Source: Gerris lacustris (taxonomy: Eukaryota; Arthropoda; Insecta; Hemiptera; Gerridae). From it: a stretch of DNA of 64,000 nt. Below are positions 12,555-24,548 of this stretch, in pieces; the first letter of the stretch is position 1; every line of letters starts with the position of its first letter. Where the stretch lies: contig OX578276.1 in the NCBI GenBank assembly GCA_951217055.1, forward strand, positions 120,660,979 to 120,724,978, written 5' to 3'. The position numbers and the translations under genes are program-made. The notes beneath the pieces are model-generated. The model was not told where the DNA came from. It did no database searches and saw only the letters and a program-made list of their open reading frames with translations.

Positions 12555-12588
12555 CGGATATTAGGAAGTTATTACTTCCTAATATCCG
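12555..12588. repeat. perfect 15-bp hairpin, 4-nt loop
   Basis: CGGATATTAGGAAGT (12555-12569) and its exact complement (12574-12588) surround TATT. It is not followed by a T run and lies far from any gene, so a terminator role is not implied; it is more likely a fragment of a foldback element. Confidence 0.8.
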
Positions 12589-12794
12589 GAAAGGGCTTCT
12601 CTGTAGGATGTAAGCATGTATTAAAGATAATTAGTTTTAAAAGATAATTTCTACTTTATCATCCGGATGCGACCATGGGAGGGGACAGAAGGAAAACTTA
12701 TTTTTCCCAGAAAATTACTTTCATAACTGTTTATCCAGTAGTCGGAATCAATTTCTAATTAGGGGTGTTTGAAGAATATTTTATCTAAGGGGGA

Positions 12795-12817
12795 GGGGGG
12801 GGGGGGGGGGGGGGGGG
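12795..12817 (+). repeat. poly-G tract (G23)
   Basis: Twenty-three G preceded by GGGGGA, the longest G homopolymer here. Confidence 0.85.
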
Positions 12818-14164
12818 TATAGAAATAAGGGGGATGGGATTTAAAAAAAACTCTGTATTATCTTAATATTATTCTCGCTTGGTAAAATAACTATAATTAT
12901 TCTTGACGGTAGTTTATAAATCCATCAAATTAAAACTAACACACTCTGTTGCGAAGATTTGACTCTATATGGATCCAAAGTTTACGCATTATTTCTGTCA
13001 CTAGTACAATCGCGGCTTCATTTGACCTTCACCCCTCTCCTGCCTCTAAGCTGCCCCTAAGTTAGAAGAAACTAGAACCTCATAGTTCAACATTTATCCG
13101 CTTGCACCAGCAGACTCCTCATATATTACAAACGTAGTTTTGCTCTCACCTCTACAATTTTTAATATTTTTGAATAACATATTATATTTACTATCTTAGT
13201 ACCATTCCTAATCTTTGCCTGGAGTTAAAATTTTGAATTTCATTTGTAAAAACAAAAATTGTAAATTCATAATTTTTTTACGGGTGAACAGAAAATAAAT
13301 CGAAAAAATTAAAATCAGAGACAGATGTTGAATTTAGTTGAAAATTAGTATAAACAAAATCAGCATCCTAGCTTTAAAAATAGTGCTGTGATTGTGAAAC
13401 CACGGAACTAACTACCTGTCCCGCGCCCCCTTAAGGCCAAATTTGATGTTTTATTCGAAACCATATTTATCTCAATTAGTTAGACATTCTCGATCAATAT
13501 TCTAGTTAATAATAATTTGTTTAGCATTAAATATACGTATCGCTATCTCAACTTACAGTTGCTTGTCACACAACTCTAACACTTGAAATTGTTTTATCAC
13601 TTTAATAAAATATATTGCTATTAAAATTGCTTATTTTTTAAAACTCAATACTAAACCATTTTTAAAATTGTTAATTTATAAGTCAATACAATCATGCTAC
13701 AGTTAATGCTAACAATAAAACTTTATTTCAAAAATATAAAGCTTCGTTATAATCGTTACGTGAAAAGTTTGATTGTAAAAAGCCTGTGTTACAAAGTTAA
13801 AATGTTACAAAGTTTCTTCTTCTTAGAGAAAACAGGGTGAATTAAAAAGAAGAAAAATTACTCCAACATTCTTCTTAACAATTCGCTAAGGTTAAATTTA
13901 TCGGTACTCTTAGAAATTTATAGCTGATAATACGTCTAGAAAGTACTTACATCAGTCTATGGTTTAATTGTAGAAAAACAAGACAGAAAAACACAATAAA
14001 TATCTAACTACTCTTATTCTTTCAAAATTAAAGTCTTTATTACTCAATTCTCTTAACAGAGTATTACAAAGCACCATTTAACCTAAAATATATCAATTTT
14101 TATGATTTGTTGCTGTTAACACACAGATAGTGACTTTTGTAATGAGATTAATGTGCCATATTAT

Positions 14165-14939
14165 CAGTGGCGGATTTAGAGGGGGGGGTCACAGGGGTCA
14201 TGACCCCCCCTCAAATTTTCAGATTTGTTACAAAGAAGCGTTGGCAAGGGTGGTGTTAATTGATTTTTACACATTTAAAAATTAAATTTAATATAATATT
14301 TGTCTTCATTTTCATTTTGCACTAACTACTCAGTAAGATAACTGTATTTGTATTTTGGGAAGAAAGTGCGGAATATCATGGGCGTCATCGCCTTAGGGGA
14401 CGTGTCCCCCCCCCCCCCCCCAATGTTTGAGATATAATGTTGAATTTAACCTAAAAAATGTTTAAAATATCTAACCTTATTTTATTTTTCTACATATATT
14501 TTATCATTAATCCATAGTGTGTCACTTTGATACCATATTACTGTGAACAGTGAACAACTAATTTAGAATCTTAAATGGCTATCAAGTAGCCAAAACATTT
14601 TTATAAATTTATATAAAAATACAACTTTTATAACTGCAAATTTTTCCTTAAAATTCCATAAATTTTCCTAGGGCCCCCAGACTCCCCCACCTTCGTCTGA
14701 GGGCTGCAATAGCTCGTTTAGAATTTTTTAAATTTCTTAAAATTGTTCCATTTGTGTGTTGTAACATTATAAAAATGGAAATTTTAGGCTTATAAATCCG
14801 TAAATACGTGTTTTCAAGATGGTGAACTTAAAAAAAAAACCCTGAGGAGAACTCCCTCTCGCGCTCCTATAGGGATATGCCAGGAACCCCCCCCCCCGGT
14901 AGTGACCCCCACCCAAACTTGATGCTAAATCCGCCCCTG
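14165..14939. mobile_element. non-autonomous hAT-type element with 8-bp TSD
   Basis: The ends CAGTGGCGGATTTAG (14165-14179) and CTAAATCCGCCCCTG (14925-14939) are inverted repeats differing at one of 15 positions. Exact 8-bp direct repeats CATATTAT flank them (14157-14164 and 14940-14947). An 8-bp TSD with TIRs starting CAG(T/G)GGCG is the signature of the hAT superfamily. The 775-bp interior has no transposase frame and contains C16 (14406-14421) and C11 (14887-14897), so the element depends on a transposase supplied elsewhere. Confidence 0.9.
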
Positions 14940-14947
14940 CATATTAT

Positions 14948-17761
14948 GCCTTAAACTTAAACTATAAATTAAAATTTGATTAGGGTAAAATTAAAGGGTT
15001 ATTTTATATTTAGTTTGACAAATTCTTTGCTTATTTATTTATTCGGTAAGAAGATAATTTCTGAGTATCTTTATTGTCTAAATAGTTGTCTTTATATGAA
15101 TGTAAAATCACTAACCTCTTTATAAAGATGTTAAAAGTTTAAGGGTTACTATAGTTATATTATTCAATAAGCATTCTTAAAATTTAAAATTGTTCTATCA
15201 GTTGTATTTTTTTTTTTATTGGTTTTGCTTCCGAACATACCGAAGGTAATGAGAGCATCGTGATAATTCTGAAGAATGAAATTATTTTCAAAACTTCCTG
15301 GACAGAACTCCGTTTTAGACGCAAGGGAACATTTTTAGTCTCTTGTCTGTAAGTTGGTAGTTGTTTACTTACTTAAACTGCTAGTAATAGGACGCTAGGA
15401 AGAGATGTATCACACAAATTGACAGGCTATAGTTTTTACTCCTCCATGGTCAAATTATCCTATGACCTCAGTAATATTATGATTATAATTAATATTATGT
15501 ATAATATGTTTATTGTTATCATTTAAATGTATCGTTTATTATTATTGCTAAAGTAGGCACACCTAAAACCTCAATATTTGGAGATTTAAGAAATTAAAAG
15601 CTTAAGGCACTCGGCTCTTGCACGGTCCCACTTGGCGTAATGTGAATTTACCCCCATTTGCCTATAGAAATCTATTATACTAAAATACTATTAAATTAAG
15701 AATGAATTAAAATTAATTATTGTTTATTCATTAATTATTTTTTTATTAATTACTCAATTGTTTTCAAGTTACTTAAAAAAGATATGAACTTACCCTGGTC
15801 ATGTTCGAGTTTTGAGTCAATATTTTTTTTTAGGTACTTCTTAGTTATGTCCAGTCTCGTCATATTCTATACATCTATTCCAAGGGATATATATATTTAT
15901 TTTAATACCGGAGATATTATATTCCTTTGTCTAAAGGGACCATTGGACAAAGGAACAACTCTCTTCTGTGCGAAAAAAGAGTGTAAAAAATAAGTGAATG
16001 CGAGACAGGACATCATTAAACGAGACTAAAACCTATTCTTGTAATTAAATAAATAAAGAGAGAATTCCTAAAAGTTTCAAAAGTTCAATTTCTAAAATGC
16101 TTCACAGCCTTCTAAATAAATAAGTTAGATGTTAAAATTTGAAATTAAAGAAATGGGTATCAATATTTTTTGTTTTTGTTGTGGATTAGTCTGACGCAGA
16201 ACCATTGGATTCGTTCTAGTAAAATAAAACTGAAAATGTTATAAGACTTATTCTGTATGAAAAATGGAACTTTTGTTAAAGACTTTATCTTTCTGTTCTT
16301 GACGAAATTCGATTTATCAGTATCGAATAGATAAATTTTTTTGTGTTTGTCTTGACACTCCTTATCATCTACGAGTCTTCTTTTCTGTTACTTAGATTAA
16401 ATTCTTTCCGTAATCTAGATTCTAGATAACTAGTTAAAGTTTTCGTTCAGGCCTTCCACTCCAATGGTGTTCTCCGCTTGGCCATGAGGTTAATTAACGG
16501 TTATCCTGAATTTTTATAGCTGTCCGTTGTATAATTTGAATATCATTGTCCAAAGTAGTTTTGATGATAAGTTGCTCAAATGTTTAACACTCTGGATTTT
16601 CACTTAACATTTCATTAAGAAATGGTGCAAGATTGTACTTTCGTCGTGAATGATTGTATTTAGCAAATGTCTCTAGAATGTGGGGGGACTGTCAGAGCTA
16701 CTTTGCATCGCTAATGGGTGGAAATTCCTTGGTTATAAAATGCTCATGAGTAAGGCGGATGTGTCCAATTCTTAAATCTTCCTTAGATATAACATGTTAA
16801 TTTTTTTGGTAGTTAATATCAATAACCATTCAATATGGTCCAAAAAATGACGAGTATCTATCATTTTTAGGGTTTCGAGGTCGCCCTAGAAACCTTTACG
16901 CTTTTGGTACTTCGTCCGTCCGTCCGTCGCATCTTAGAGTATATCTCTCGACCTACCGTAGCTAGATATTCCAAATTTGGAATACAAGTTAAACTTTTTT
17001 ACCAAAAAAAAAGAAAACAATGGGCGTAACTATGGAGACCCGAAATTTTTATTTTTCAAAATTATTTTAGTTAAAAAGAAAATAAAAAAAATTATGTTCT
17101 TTAATGAATTTTTATGACCGATGAAACCCTTCTAGTAACTTGCTGGCAAGTATGGCAAGTACTTGACAGGATTTTCGGATAAATTGTAGGGACTAGGATA
17201 CTGGGAAAAAAACATTTTGCTGAAACAAAATCCCTTTGCAAGCAGAGTTTATTAAAAGAAAACGTCGCCGTGCTCAATTTCTCTGTGCTTTTCAGGGTTT
17301 CGTAGATCATCCTCAAAACCCTTATGCCGAGGGTGATGTGTCTGTCGTACTTTGGTTCATGTCCCCCGAACCGTTTACGCTAGAGATGAGAAATTTGAAA
17401 TGCTGGCATACATTTTTGACCCACACACATAAAATATATTGAGAAATGAAACATTTAATATGCGCATGCGTAATGTGCAAAGCTCAAAATTTTTATTTTT
17501 TTTAATTTTCGAAATGGGAATCAAATAAAAGCTACTGAATATATATATCTAATCTATATATATATAGATTAGAAATATATATGACATTTTATGACTATTG
17601 TGCTTTTTACCGCCAATATTGCGCTTTTAGCGCCAAAATGTCACCCAAAAAATGTTTCTCCCCCTCCCCAACCCCCATTCACCATCCTTACCTTGTCGAA
17701 AATTTTACTACGGTAGAGTTTTATCCGAAAAAATAATAAAAGTCTCGGATTAGATCTTATT
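14948..17761. other. gene-free stretch
   Basis: No supportable gene. A fragment near 15225-15345 (GCTTCCGAACATACCGAAGG) belongs to the foldback family also seen at 34766, 37524-38475, 59727 and 61403. Near 16865-16975 and 17295-17350 lie two fragments of the GGGTTTCG family. A hairpin of 11-bp arms at 17548-17573 lies in AT repeats. Confidence 0.5.
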
Positions 17762-18957
17762 TTGAATGAACATTTAAAACAGCTAAATGATGTATCCTTA
17801 GAAGTCATAGTACATTTATTTATCAAAATTGTGACATTGGATTTTGTACCCGGCTGGGGCAGAGCAAATATGCAAAAAATCAGCAAATATTTGTTGATTT
17901 TTAAGAAAGGAAACCCAAAAATCCTGAAAATTGTAGGGGCATATCGCTCATTGACACAATTTCAAAAATTATACAATAGAATTATGACCTGGGCCGAAGA
18001 AAACTTGTGACAGAAAACCAGGATGGGTTTAGGATTGCTAGAGGACGTAGAGACCGGATTTTTTTCCTTGGCCTCACTAACCAAATTAAGAATGAAAAAT
18101 AAAAGCTTGTAAAAAACAAAGAATCTATGTATCTTTTATTGTTTTCCAATGGGCGTTTGACTCTTATCTCACAGTATTTTGTGGCTTAAGCTCTAAGAGA
18201 ATAGAAATAAATCGTGAAATTATTGTAATCTTAAAATCTTTATATGATGTCGCAGAAAATTTAGTCCTGAAGGACTCACTCCTCCGGTCAATCTAAAGGT
18301 AGGGGTAATGCAAGGAGATTCAATGAGTCCTATCTTATTCATTTTATTATTGAACGATGTTGAATCATTTCTCAGAGACAGAGGCATAAAAATACCAAAG
18401 TAATCGAAACAGTAAATACTTTTACTTATCTAGGCACCACCTTCTCTTCATCAGGACTATTTATACAAGCATCTAAGGACCAAATCAAAAAGGCTATCAC
18501 AGCAATCTCCTGAACATCCTAATTAAGACAAAAGCAAATTCATTTGAAGGTAGAGGTAAACTGATTAACTCTATTGTGGTTTCTACTCTGTTATATGGGT
18601 CTGAAGTTTGGGGACTAACCAATATCGAAATTCTAGAAAAAAATCGTGTGTTACTTCATTAAGTCTATGTATCACTGGCTATACCAAGTCTAAGTACTAA
18701 GTCCATACCAGGATAAATAATTAGACTAGAAACAGGGATTGAGGATATTGGTGTGACAACTCTAAAAGCCCAATTGAATTGGTGGGGTGGGCCACTTTAC
18801 AAATGAAAGAGAATAGAACGCCAAAGCTTATATATAATAAATCTAGATCAAGCCCCATCAAACCAGATGAAATATAGCTGGGTCAGTCAACTCAAGAATA
18901 TCGTGTGCTCACTAGGATATAGTGAAATATGGGAAGATAATGCTGAGGAAGTTATTT
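17762..18957 (+). pseudogene. non-LTR reverse transcriptase, multiply frameshifted
   Basis: Conserved RT blocks can be read in all three frames in the right order. First comes an N-terminal block with VPGWGRANM, then FKKGNPK (near 17820-17920), and TENQDGF plus ARGRRDRIF at about 18010-18060. The block GVMQGDSMSPILF follows at about 18303-18340, then YLGTTFSSSG at 18429-18460, and SIVVSTLLYGSEVWGL at 18570-18620. A C-terminal RLETGIEDIG-like stretch is near 18725-18755. The catalytic Asp-Asp box that should fall near 18390-18420 is missing, apparently deleted. Order and spacing fit a LINE ORF2 RT and thumb. It has many stops and cannot be functional. Confidence 0.75.
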
Positions 18958-19943
18958 AATATAAAAATACGTGTGATGTCACTGGACACCTGTTAGAAAG
19001 GAAGTTCCTTGCGCTCTTCATTAAGTATTTATTTATCTGTACATATTTTAAGAGTCCTCAATGGCAATAACGTCACAAGTGAGGCTCTAAATTATATAAT
19101 CACACGATACTAACTACTCATACATAGAGTTAGAAAAGAGACAAAATTAAAAGTAACTAACTATTATTACTTAGCGGAGTTAAGGCAAAATTAAAATCAA
19201 AGCTTTTTTTTTATCATTAAAGCGAGTGTCATGCAATAAATATGCAATGAATATTGAGAAAAAAATTAATCATAATGAATTGATATTTAAAGAGGATGGT
19301 TGTAGTAGAGTGAGTCCCTAACCCATTTACGTCCCTGCATACTCCATTTAAAATATTATAAAATATATCAATTCACTATACAAAAGCTTCTGCTTGTATC
19401 AGGTTAAAATGTTACATGCCTTTTTCAAATGTACTTTAGACCATGTGTATAAAGTTTTATTAAAATCATAACGTAAGATATGAGTAAAAACGATACTTTC
19501 TCTATTTTAAACTATAAGGTCTGCATTAATAAATTCAGCGATCTTCAACACTTAAGTATTAATATTAATTCATATTAATTATTTATTAATATCCAGCTCA
19601 TTTTCTCAAGATACATTATTTGAACCCTATAAGTCAACATTTTAATATAGTCTAACGCAGAACTTTTTCCGATTTTCCAGTCTGACGCGTCAAAGTTATA
19701 GGGTTCAAATAATTAAAAAACGCCCCAAAACCAAATAAAATCACAGAGGGAAACGGTGTCAGACTTGGCCTAAACAAGCCATACAAAGAGGTTTGGAAAG
19801 AGTATGTATAAGTGACTTTTTTGCCTATGGGCACCCTGACTAATATGATTCAACAGAAAATTTAAAAACGTAGTATATAAAAAGTTCTTTTTATCGTGTA
19901 ATTATACATTTGAAGCTTACATTTACACGAGTGTTGCGCGCGA

Positions 19944-20180
19944 ATGCTTAGGTGGATAACGTTGTCTAACGAACTCGTCATGGGCATTGGTAAAAGAAAC
20001 ATTTACACCAAATTGCAACTAAATCAGTTAACTTTTACTCAAGATATCGTCATCGGTCGATTTCGTGTCGGTCAGTTTTGTGACATTAGGTTTTGTGAAG
20101 GTCGTTTTTTCGGATTCACTGCCTTTTTTCGGGCTCCAGACGTTGTAACGTGCCATAAAGAACTTCGTTCCAATAAACAA
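19944..20180 (+). other. conserved open stretch in LINE tail, function unknown
   Basis: The frame from 19944 resembles the minus-strand frame 29140-28949 over about 60 codons, sharing NEL..GIGK, FTQ and GRFR blocks and a FFGFT block. Two inverted copies keep the same frame partly open, which could be chance because the DNA is similar. No domain is recognised. Confidence 0.3.
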
Positions 20181-20370
20181 ATAATTTCATGTTATAAGGA
20201 GAAACTCTACCAGGAGAATATAAAAAGAGCATATTTGATTCTAGATATATCGTTCTGTATAGAAATACATTAAAGTTGATGAGGGGACAGAACAATATTT
20301 AACATGGGCAGTCAATTTGACTAAACAAAAAATAAAAGATTTGTTTTATTTTTGGAGCCCAGCTTTGCAA

Positions 20371-20650
20371 TTAAGATCATTTACACTAAATGAATAATCA
20401 AATTTAACTGTTAAGATCATTTACACTAAATGAATAATCAAATTTAACTGTTAAGATCATTTACACTAAATGAATAATCAAATTTAACTGTTAAGATCAT
20501 TTACACTAAATGAATAATCAAATTTAACTGTTAAGATCATTTACACTAAATGAATAATCAAATTTAACTGTTAAGATCATTTACACTAAATGAATAATCA
20601 AATTTAACTGTTAAGATCATTTACACTAAATGAATAATCAAATTTAACTG
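20371..20650 (+). repeat. minisatellite, seven identical 40-bp units
   Basis: Unit starts fall exactly every 40 bases at 20371, 20411, 20451, 20491, 20531, 20571 and 20611, and all seven copies are identical. Each unit begins TTAAGATCATTTACACTAAA and contains the 6-bp inverted pair CATTTA/TAAATG around CAC. There are no variable spacers, so it is not a CRISPR-like array. Identity across copies implies very recent expansion or strong homogenisation. Confidence 0.97.
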
Positions 20651-20849
20651 TCTTATTTTCTAAATGAATCGTTTAAAGATTATATCTAAGAATTAAAGAT
20701 TATTTAATTCATTTAAATACTTCTTTTGTTAAAATAATTGTCTTTATGATATGTTCTCTTAATCTTTTTCTGTTAACCTATTTTTTATTCATCTAATTTT
20801 TATGTAATTTGAATTTTATTGGCATAATTGCCTTATTTTGTAGCATCTC

Positions 20850-21180
20850 TTTAATAGGATTTTATATCTATGGGCACGGTAGTGCCCCGGCCAAGTCGAG
20901 CACTGCCGTACCATCCTTTACTGGAACCAACTCAAGGCTATTTGGACCCCCCTCTATTAGCCTATTGAAGATACTTAGATATATAAAATTAATTTTAATT
21001 TAAAGTTCGTGACAAACAGAACAAGAAATAAAAATTTGTCACCTCTACCCATAGCAGTTCATAAGAGATATATGAGCCTAAAATTTTGTTATTTTGTCAC
21101 TGACTGACTCATCATAATAATTCTAAGGTTTTTCTAACAATCCTAGAAACTTGATAATTTGTATATAGGTAGTTTAATGT
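20850..21180 (+). repeat. dispersed repeat, copy 1
   Basis: It carries GTGCCCCGGCCAAGT (20883-20897). The following 280 bp match the reverse complement of about 57340-57690, including CATACCATCCTTTACTGGAACC-type sequence (one base differs) and GACTGACTCATCATAAT. It is a two-copy repeat in this window; class unknown. Confidence 0.65.
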
Positions 21181-21460
21181 AAAAATAAAAGAAAAATTCA
21201 AAAATTCGCAAAAATCTGTTTCTTTACCCATTAGAAAATCCGCCTATTCAAAATTAATAAGATATTTAAAAGAAAAAAAAAAATCGTGCTACAAGAGCTA
21301 CCTAGTAGAAATCTTTAAAAATAAAGAATTATTTCACTCTCATTTATAGAATTTTACCTTGGAGTAAGAGAGGTTGACACTGATCTGACAGTATAGTTTT
21401 GAGTAGTAGAACAATACTGTTCGAGATAATTATTTAGTTTAATTTGAACACCCACCGTGT

Positions 21461-21818
21461 ATTATCCAGTACAAGTAAGTGACAAGTGACTGTCCCTCAA
21501 CATTTTCTGTCGCAACATTTTCTCTTCCATATTAATCTACATGTTTAAATTTAAAAACATTTTCTGACTTGGCAAATACGCAGCTAAAATTAGATAAAGA
21601 GGTTAAAATTAGATGTAGTGTCTTGTACAATTTTTTATCCTCGTGCTGCGACACTAAAATTAAAAATTAAAATTAATTATTTGATTTGTTGTAGTTTAAT
21701 AAGTTTGGGCTGCCTATTTTAAACTTGTAGATTAATATTGAAAAGAAAATGTTTGTGTTTGTGAGGGACAAAGAATAGAGGGAGGACAGTCACATCATTT
21801 ACTTGTACTGGATAAATC
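21461..21818. mobile_element. TIR element, unclassified
   Basis: The left end, with TATCCAGTACAAGTAA (about 21463-21480), is mirrored by TTACTTGTACTGGATAA at about 21799-21815. The inner arms (TGACTGTCCCTC against GAGGGACAAAG.. and GGACAGTCAC) continue the complementarity for roughly 90 bp with gaps. No target duplication could be fixed. Confidence 0.55.
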
Positions 21819-22718
21819 AGACCTAGTAGAACTTACTTGGACGAGGGAAACTTTGGCCTTGCTTATTTTTATTTTTTTTTTTTTTCATTAGTGTTTTTAT
21901 TGGGATCCTTTATACTTTATACAGTAATTATAATAAAAAAAAAATTACCGATAAAAAACATGGTGACCCCCTGGTAAATCGTACCAGATACATCTACTCT
22001 ACTTTCCTTATTCTACACTTTTTTGAGGGGGGGGGGTGCATCCATTTAAATTTATTTGTTTTTTACTTTCGTATAGGGTGGAAATAAGGAAATTAAAAAA
22101 AAAATGTTATTTCAGCAAATAATAACGTATATGGCTAAAAACCTGCGAAACCCTAAAAAGTACTTGGATACAAGTCCTTCCCTGTGATTTTTTTAAAGTT
22201 AATATTGAAGAAATCAAATTTTTTTAAAAGTTTATTTAAACATTATTATAGAGGAAAAAAAAATATATATATATATTTTGAAGGATAAGCATAGGACGTT
22301 AAATATAATAAGGGACCAACAATTGGGAGACATAAAAAATTCGTACGTTCTTCAAAATGATCTTAATTCCCGCTACCTTCGGTAAGCTCAGAAGAAATAT
22401 CATTGCAATTCAATTACATTTAGTTCGTAACTTTCGAGACTTTGCCTATCCGCGAGAATTTATTTGTAACTTAATTTTAACATTTTCGTACCTACCCACT
22501 TATTTGCAAATAGCTTATATTGAAATAAAATTGTCACTTGTAGTTCTAATGAGATGTATTCAGAGCATTTGAGTACTAATATTTAATTCTGGAAATATTT
22601 GATAAAAGTAAAGAAGCTTTTTTTTATGAATATTAAGAGTACTCAACAATCCTGTATAATGACTTGAAGTCTAAGCGATGAAAGAAAGAAATAAAATGAA
22701 GCAAGATAGAAAGAATAA

Positions 22719-22733
22719 AATAATAATAATAAG

Positions 22734-22794
<61 letters not shown>
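22719..22794. repeat. (AAT)n microsatellite
   Basis: About 25 TAA/AAT units with one early interruption (AAG near 22731). Confidence 0.9.
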
Positions 22795-23346
22795 GAAACT
22801 AAAAATCTTAAATAAACTAAAATGATGAATATCAGTGGTGAGGTAATACGTATTTTTACATTTTATTTGTTTTGGTTCTATAGGCTCGTGATATTGAAAT
22901 ATTTTTTTTAACTAAGGGTTTTATTTTATATAGTTATCATTACCTCTAACAAGTAACCCTCCTTTTCCCATTTAATAACATTCGCGGAGGTTTTTTGGAA
23001 CCGTACTATCTCTATTACTACCGTACTAGCGATAAAATATTACACTCTTACATCAAGTTGTTTGACTCGAGAACAATGGGAGAAAAATATATTTAAACAG
23101 TACAGCAATTAATAAAATGCTGTTGCATGAATGAAGACAATCATTCATTCGCGTTGTTACGCGAGAAAATGAATCAATTTCTTCACTTATCCTATATTTA
23201 CCCTGACAAGTTAGGGTCACAGGATCCTCTCTTCCGTTATTACAGGACGAGGAACCGTCCACTTTAATTACTTACTTTATCTGCTCATCATGTGCGATAC
23301 ATTTCTCTAACTTATAACTTTTTGGGGTTGACAGATCTGAGTTTTA

Positions 23347-24496
23347 AGCGGCCCACACACTAACAGTTTAACTGAAGATAATGATCTGTCCGTCCACGGA
23401 GCTTGGCCACACACTTATCAGTTTTCCTTAAGATGACGGACTGCAGTCGGAGGTGGACTGTAGGTGTGTGGAGGGTAGAGGCGAGGATCGGATGGAAGGA
23501 GAGACGACAGTCCGTGGACTGTCAGGCCTGTGCCTCAAGATCAATGCCGCCCTACACTATCAGTCGGCCTACAGGCGTGTAGAGTGAATCATATTTATTT
23601 TGTTAATTTCCCTTCGTCGGACTGCAGGCCAAAATCTTATCACGTTGTTAGAAAATTTTGGACTGACGACACCATGGTTGACTATAAACCTAATTTTATT
23701 TCAGCTTTCATAGACATGTCTCGTCTATAAACATGTCTAACAATCGTCTATAAATTATTCAAACAAAAGGCTGAAAGGTGTGTTTAGACTTTATAAGAAA
23801 AAAAAAAAAAAAAAAAACAGTACCGACTGCGACAATAGGTAATTGCACTTTAAATATGGTACATATAATAATAATTCTTTAGTTAAATAATTTATAATGG
23901 TTTAATTGATTTATTAATAATTTCTGATAAATTATACATTTTACATTTCTAATTACATTTTTTTAGATACTGTTAAAAAGAAAATAAACAATCTCCTGCA
24001 ATTATTGACTGGCACATTTTGGTGTTAATTTTACTAATGAAGGGTGAAACCAATCGAAACATTTTGTTGAAATTGCCTTCGTTCATTCGCAAATAGTTTA
24101 ATAAATCTTCTTTATAGGAATGCCTCAATTCACGCAACAGAGAAATGTGTGAACTAGTGTTTCTTTCTTGGAGCCGCTTCTTTCACCAAAATCTTTTTTT
24201 TTTTCTTCGTTTGTTCACAATAATTAACGTACAACGCACAACGTTTACTTTTACGCATTCAGAAAGTCTAGCGGGAACTGAGAGGGGAACAGTTCATGGC
24301 CTGCAGTTAAAAATCGACAGATATCGGCCTGCAGGAATTTATCGCACAGTGTATGGCGCATACAGGCACAGATCTGCAGTTCTTTACGATTGCCTTCAGG
24401 CGCTGGACTGGTAATGTGTGGTGGTCGGAGATTTTGGCCTTACGATAATCGTATACGATAACGGCCTGCAGTTAAACTGTAAGTGTGTGGGCCCCT
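23347..24496. mobile_element. PIF/Harbinger-like non-autonomous element, TSD TTA
   Basis: The termini AGCGGCCCACACACTAACAG (continuing TTTAACTG, to 23374) and the mirrored right end (24469-24496) agree at about 28 of 31 positions. TTA flanks both sides (23344-23346 and 24497-24499). A 3-bp TWA duplication is typical of PIF/Harbinger. Inside, a diverged second copy of the terminal sequence (near 23405-23450) and several CTGCAG-containing blocks suggest internal rearrangement. I could not recognise a transposase; the open frames (e.g. 24145-24414) have no known motif. Confidence 0.75.
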
Positions 24497-24548
24497 TTAG
24501 GTGAATTGCGAGAACGCTTAAGCTCTGGTATCCTAGGAGAGCGGTGCC

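Larger units (their letters stand above)
11253..14156. other. gene-free stretch
   Basis: No supportable gene. It contains a dispersed motif (12007-12062, ending CATCCTATCATGTAATTTATT) shared with 32252-32304 and, inverted, with 36190-36220 and 60267-60322. It also holds C15 at 12100-12114, a perfect hairpin at 12555-12588 and G23 at 12795-12817. The rest is AT-rich and featureless to me. Confidence 0.5.
17762..20185 (+). mobile_element. decayed LINE with about 1.2-kb tail
   Basis: The coding remnant at 17762-18957 is followed by about 1.2 kb of non-LINE-coding sequence (about 18985-20185). That tail aligns by eye, inverted, with 28925-30085. The alignment is colinear at 18985-19195 with 30085-29875, at 19380-19500 with 29465-29340, and at 19915-20170 with 29175-28935. 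Both copies end just after a GAACTTCGTTC motif followed by AATAAA-like sequence, so I read the tail as the 3' region of the same LINE. The boundary and clade are inferred. Confidence 0.6.
20651..23343. other. gene-free stretch with repeats
   Basis: It contains the dispersed repeat at 20850-21180, the inverted-repeat element at 21461-21818, a foldback-family fragment at 22320-22395 and the (AAT)n array. No coding gene is seen. Confidence 0.5.

Noticed and set aside
12555..12588. Rho-independent terminator
   Set aside because: No T run follows, no gene precedes, and the genome is eukaryotic.
20371..20650. CRISPR-like regular repeats
   Set aside because: The 40-bp units are directly abutting with no spacers, and the context is eukaryotic.
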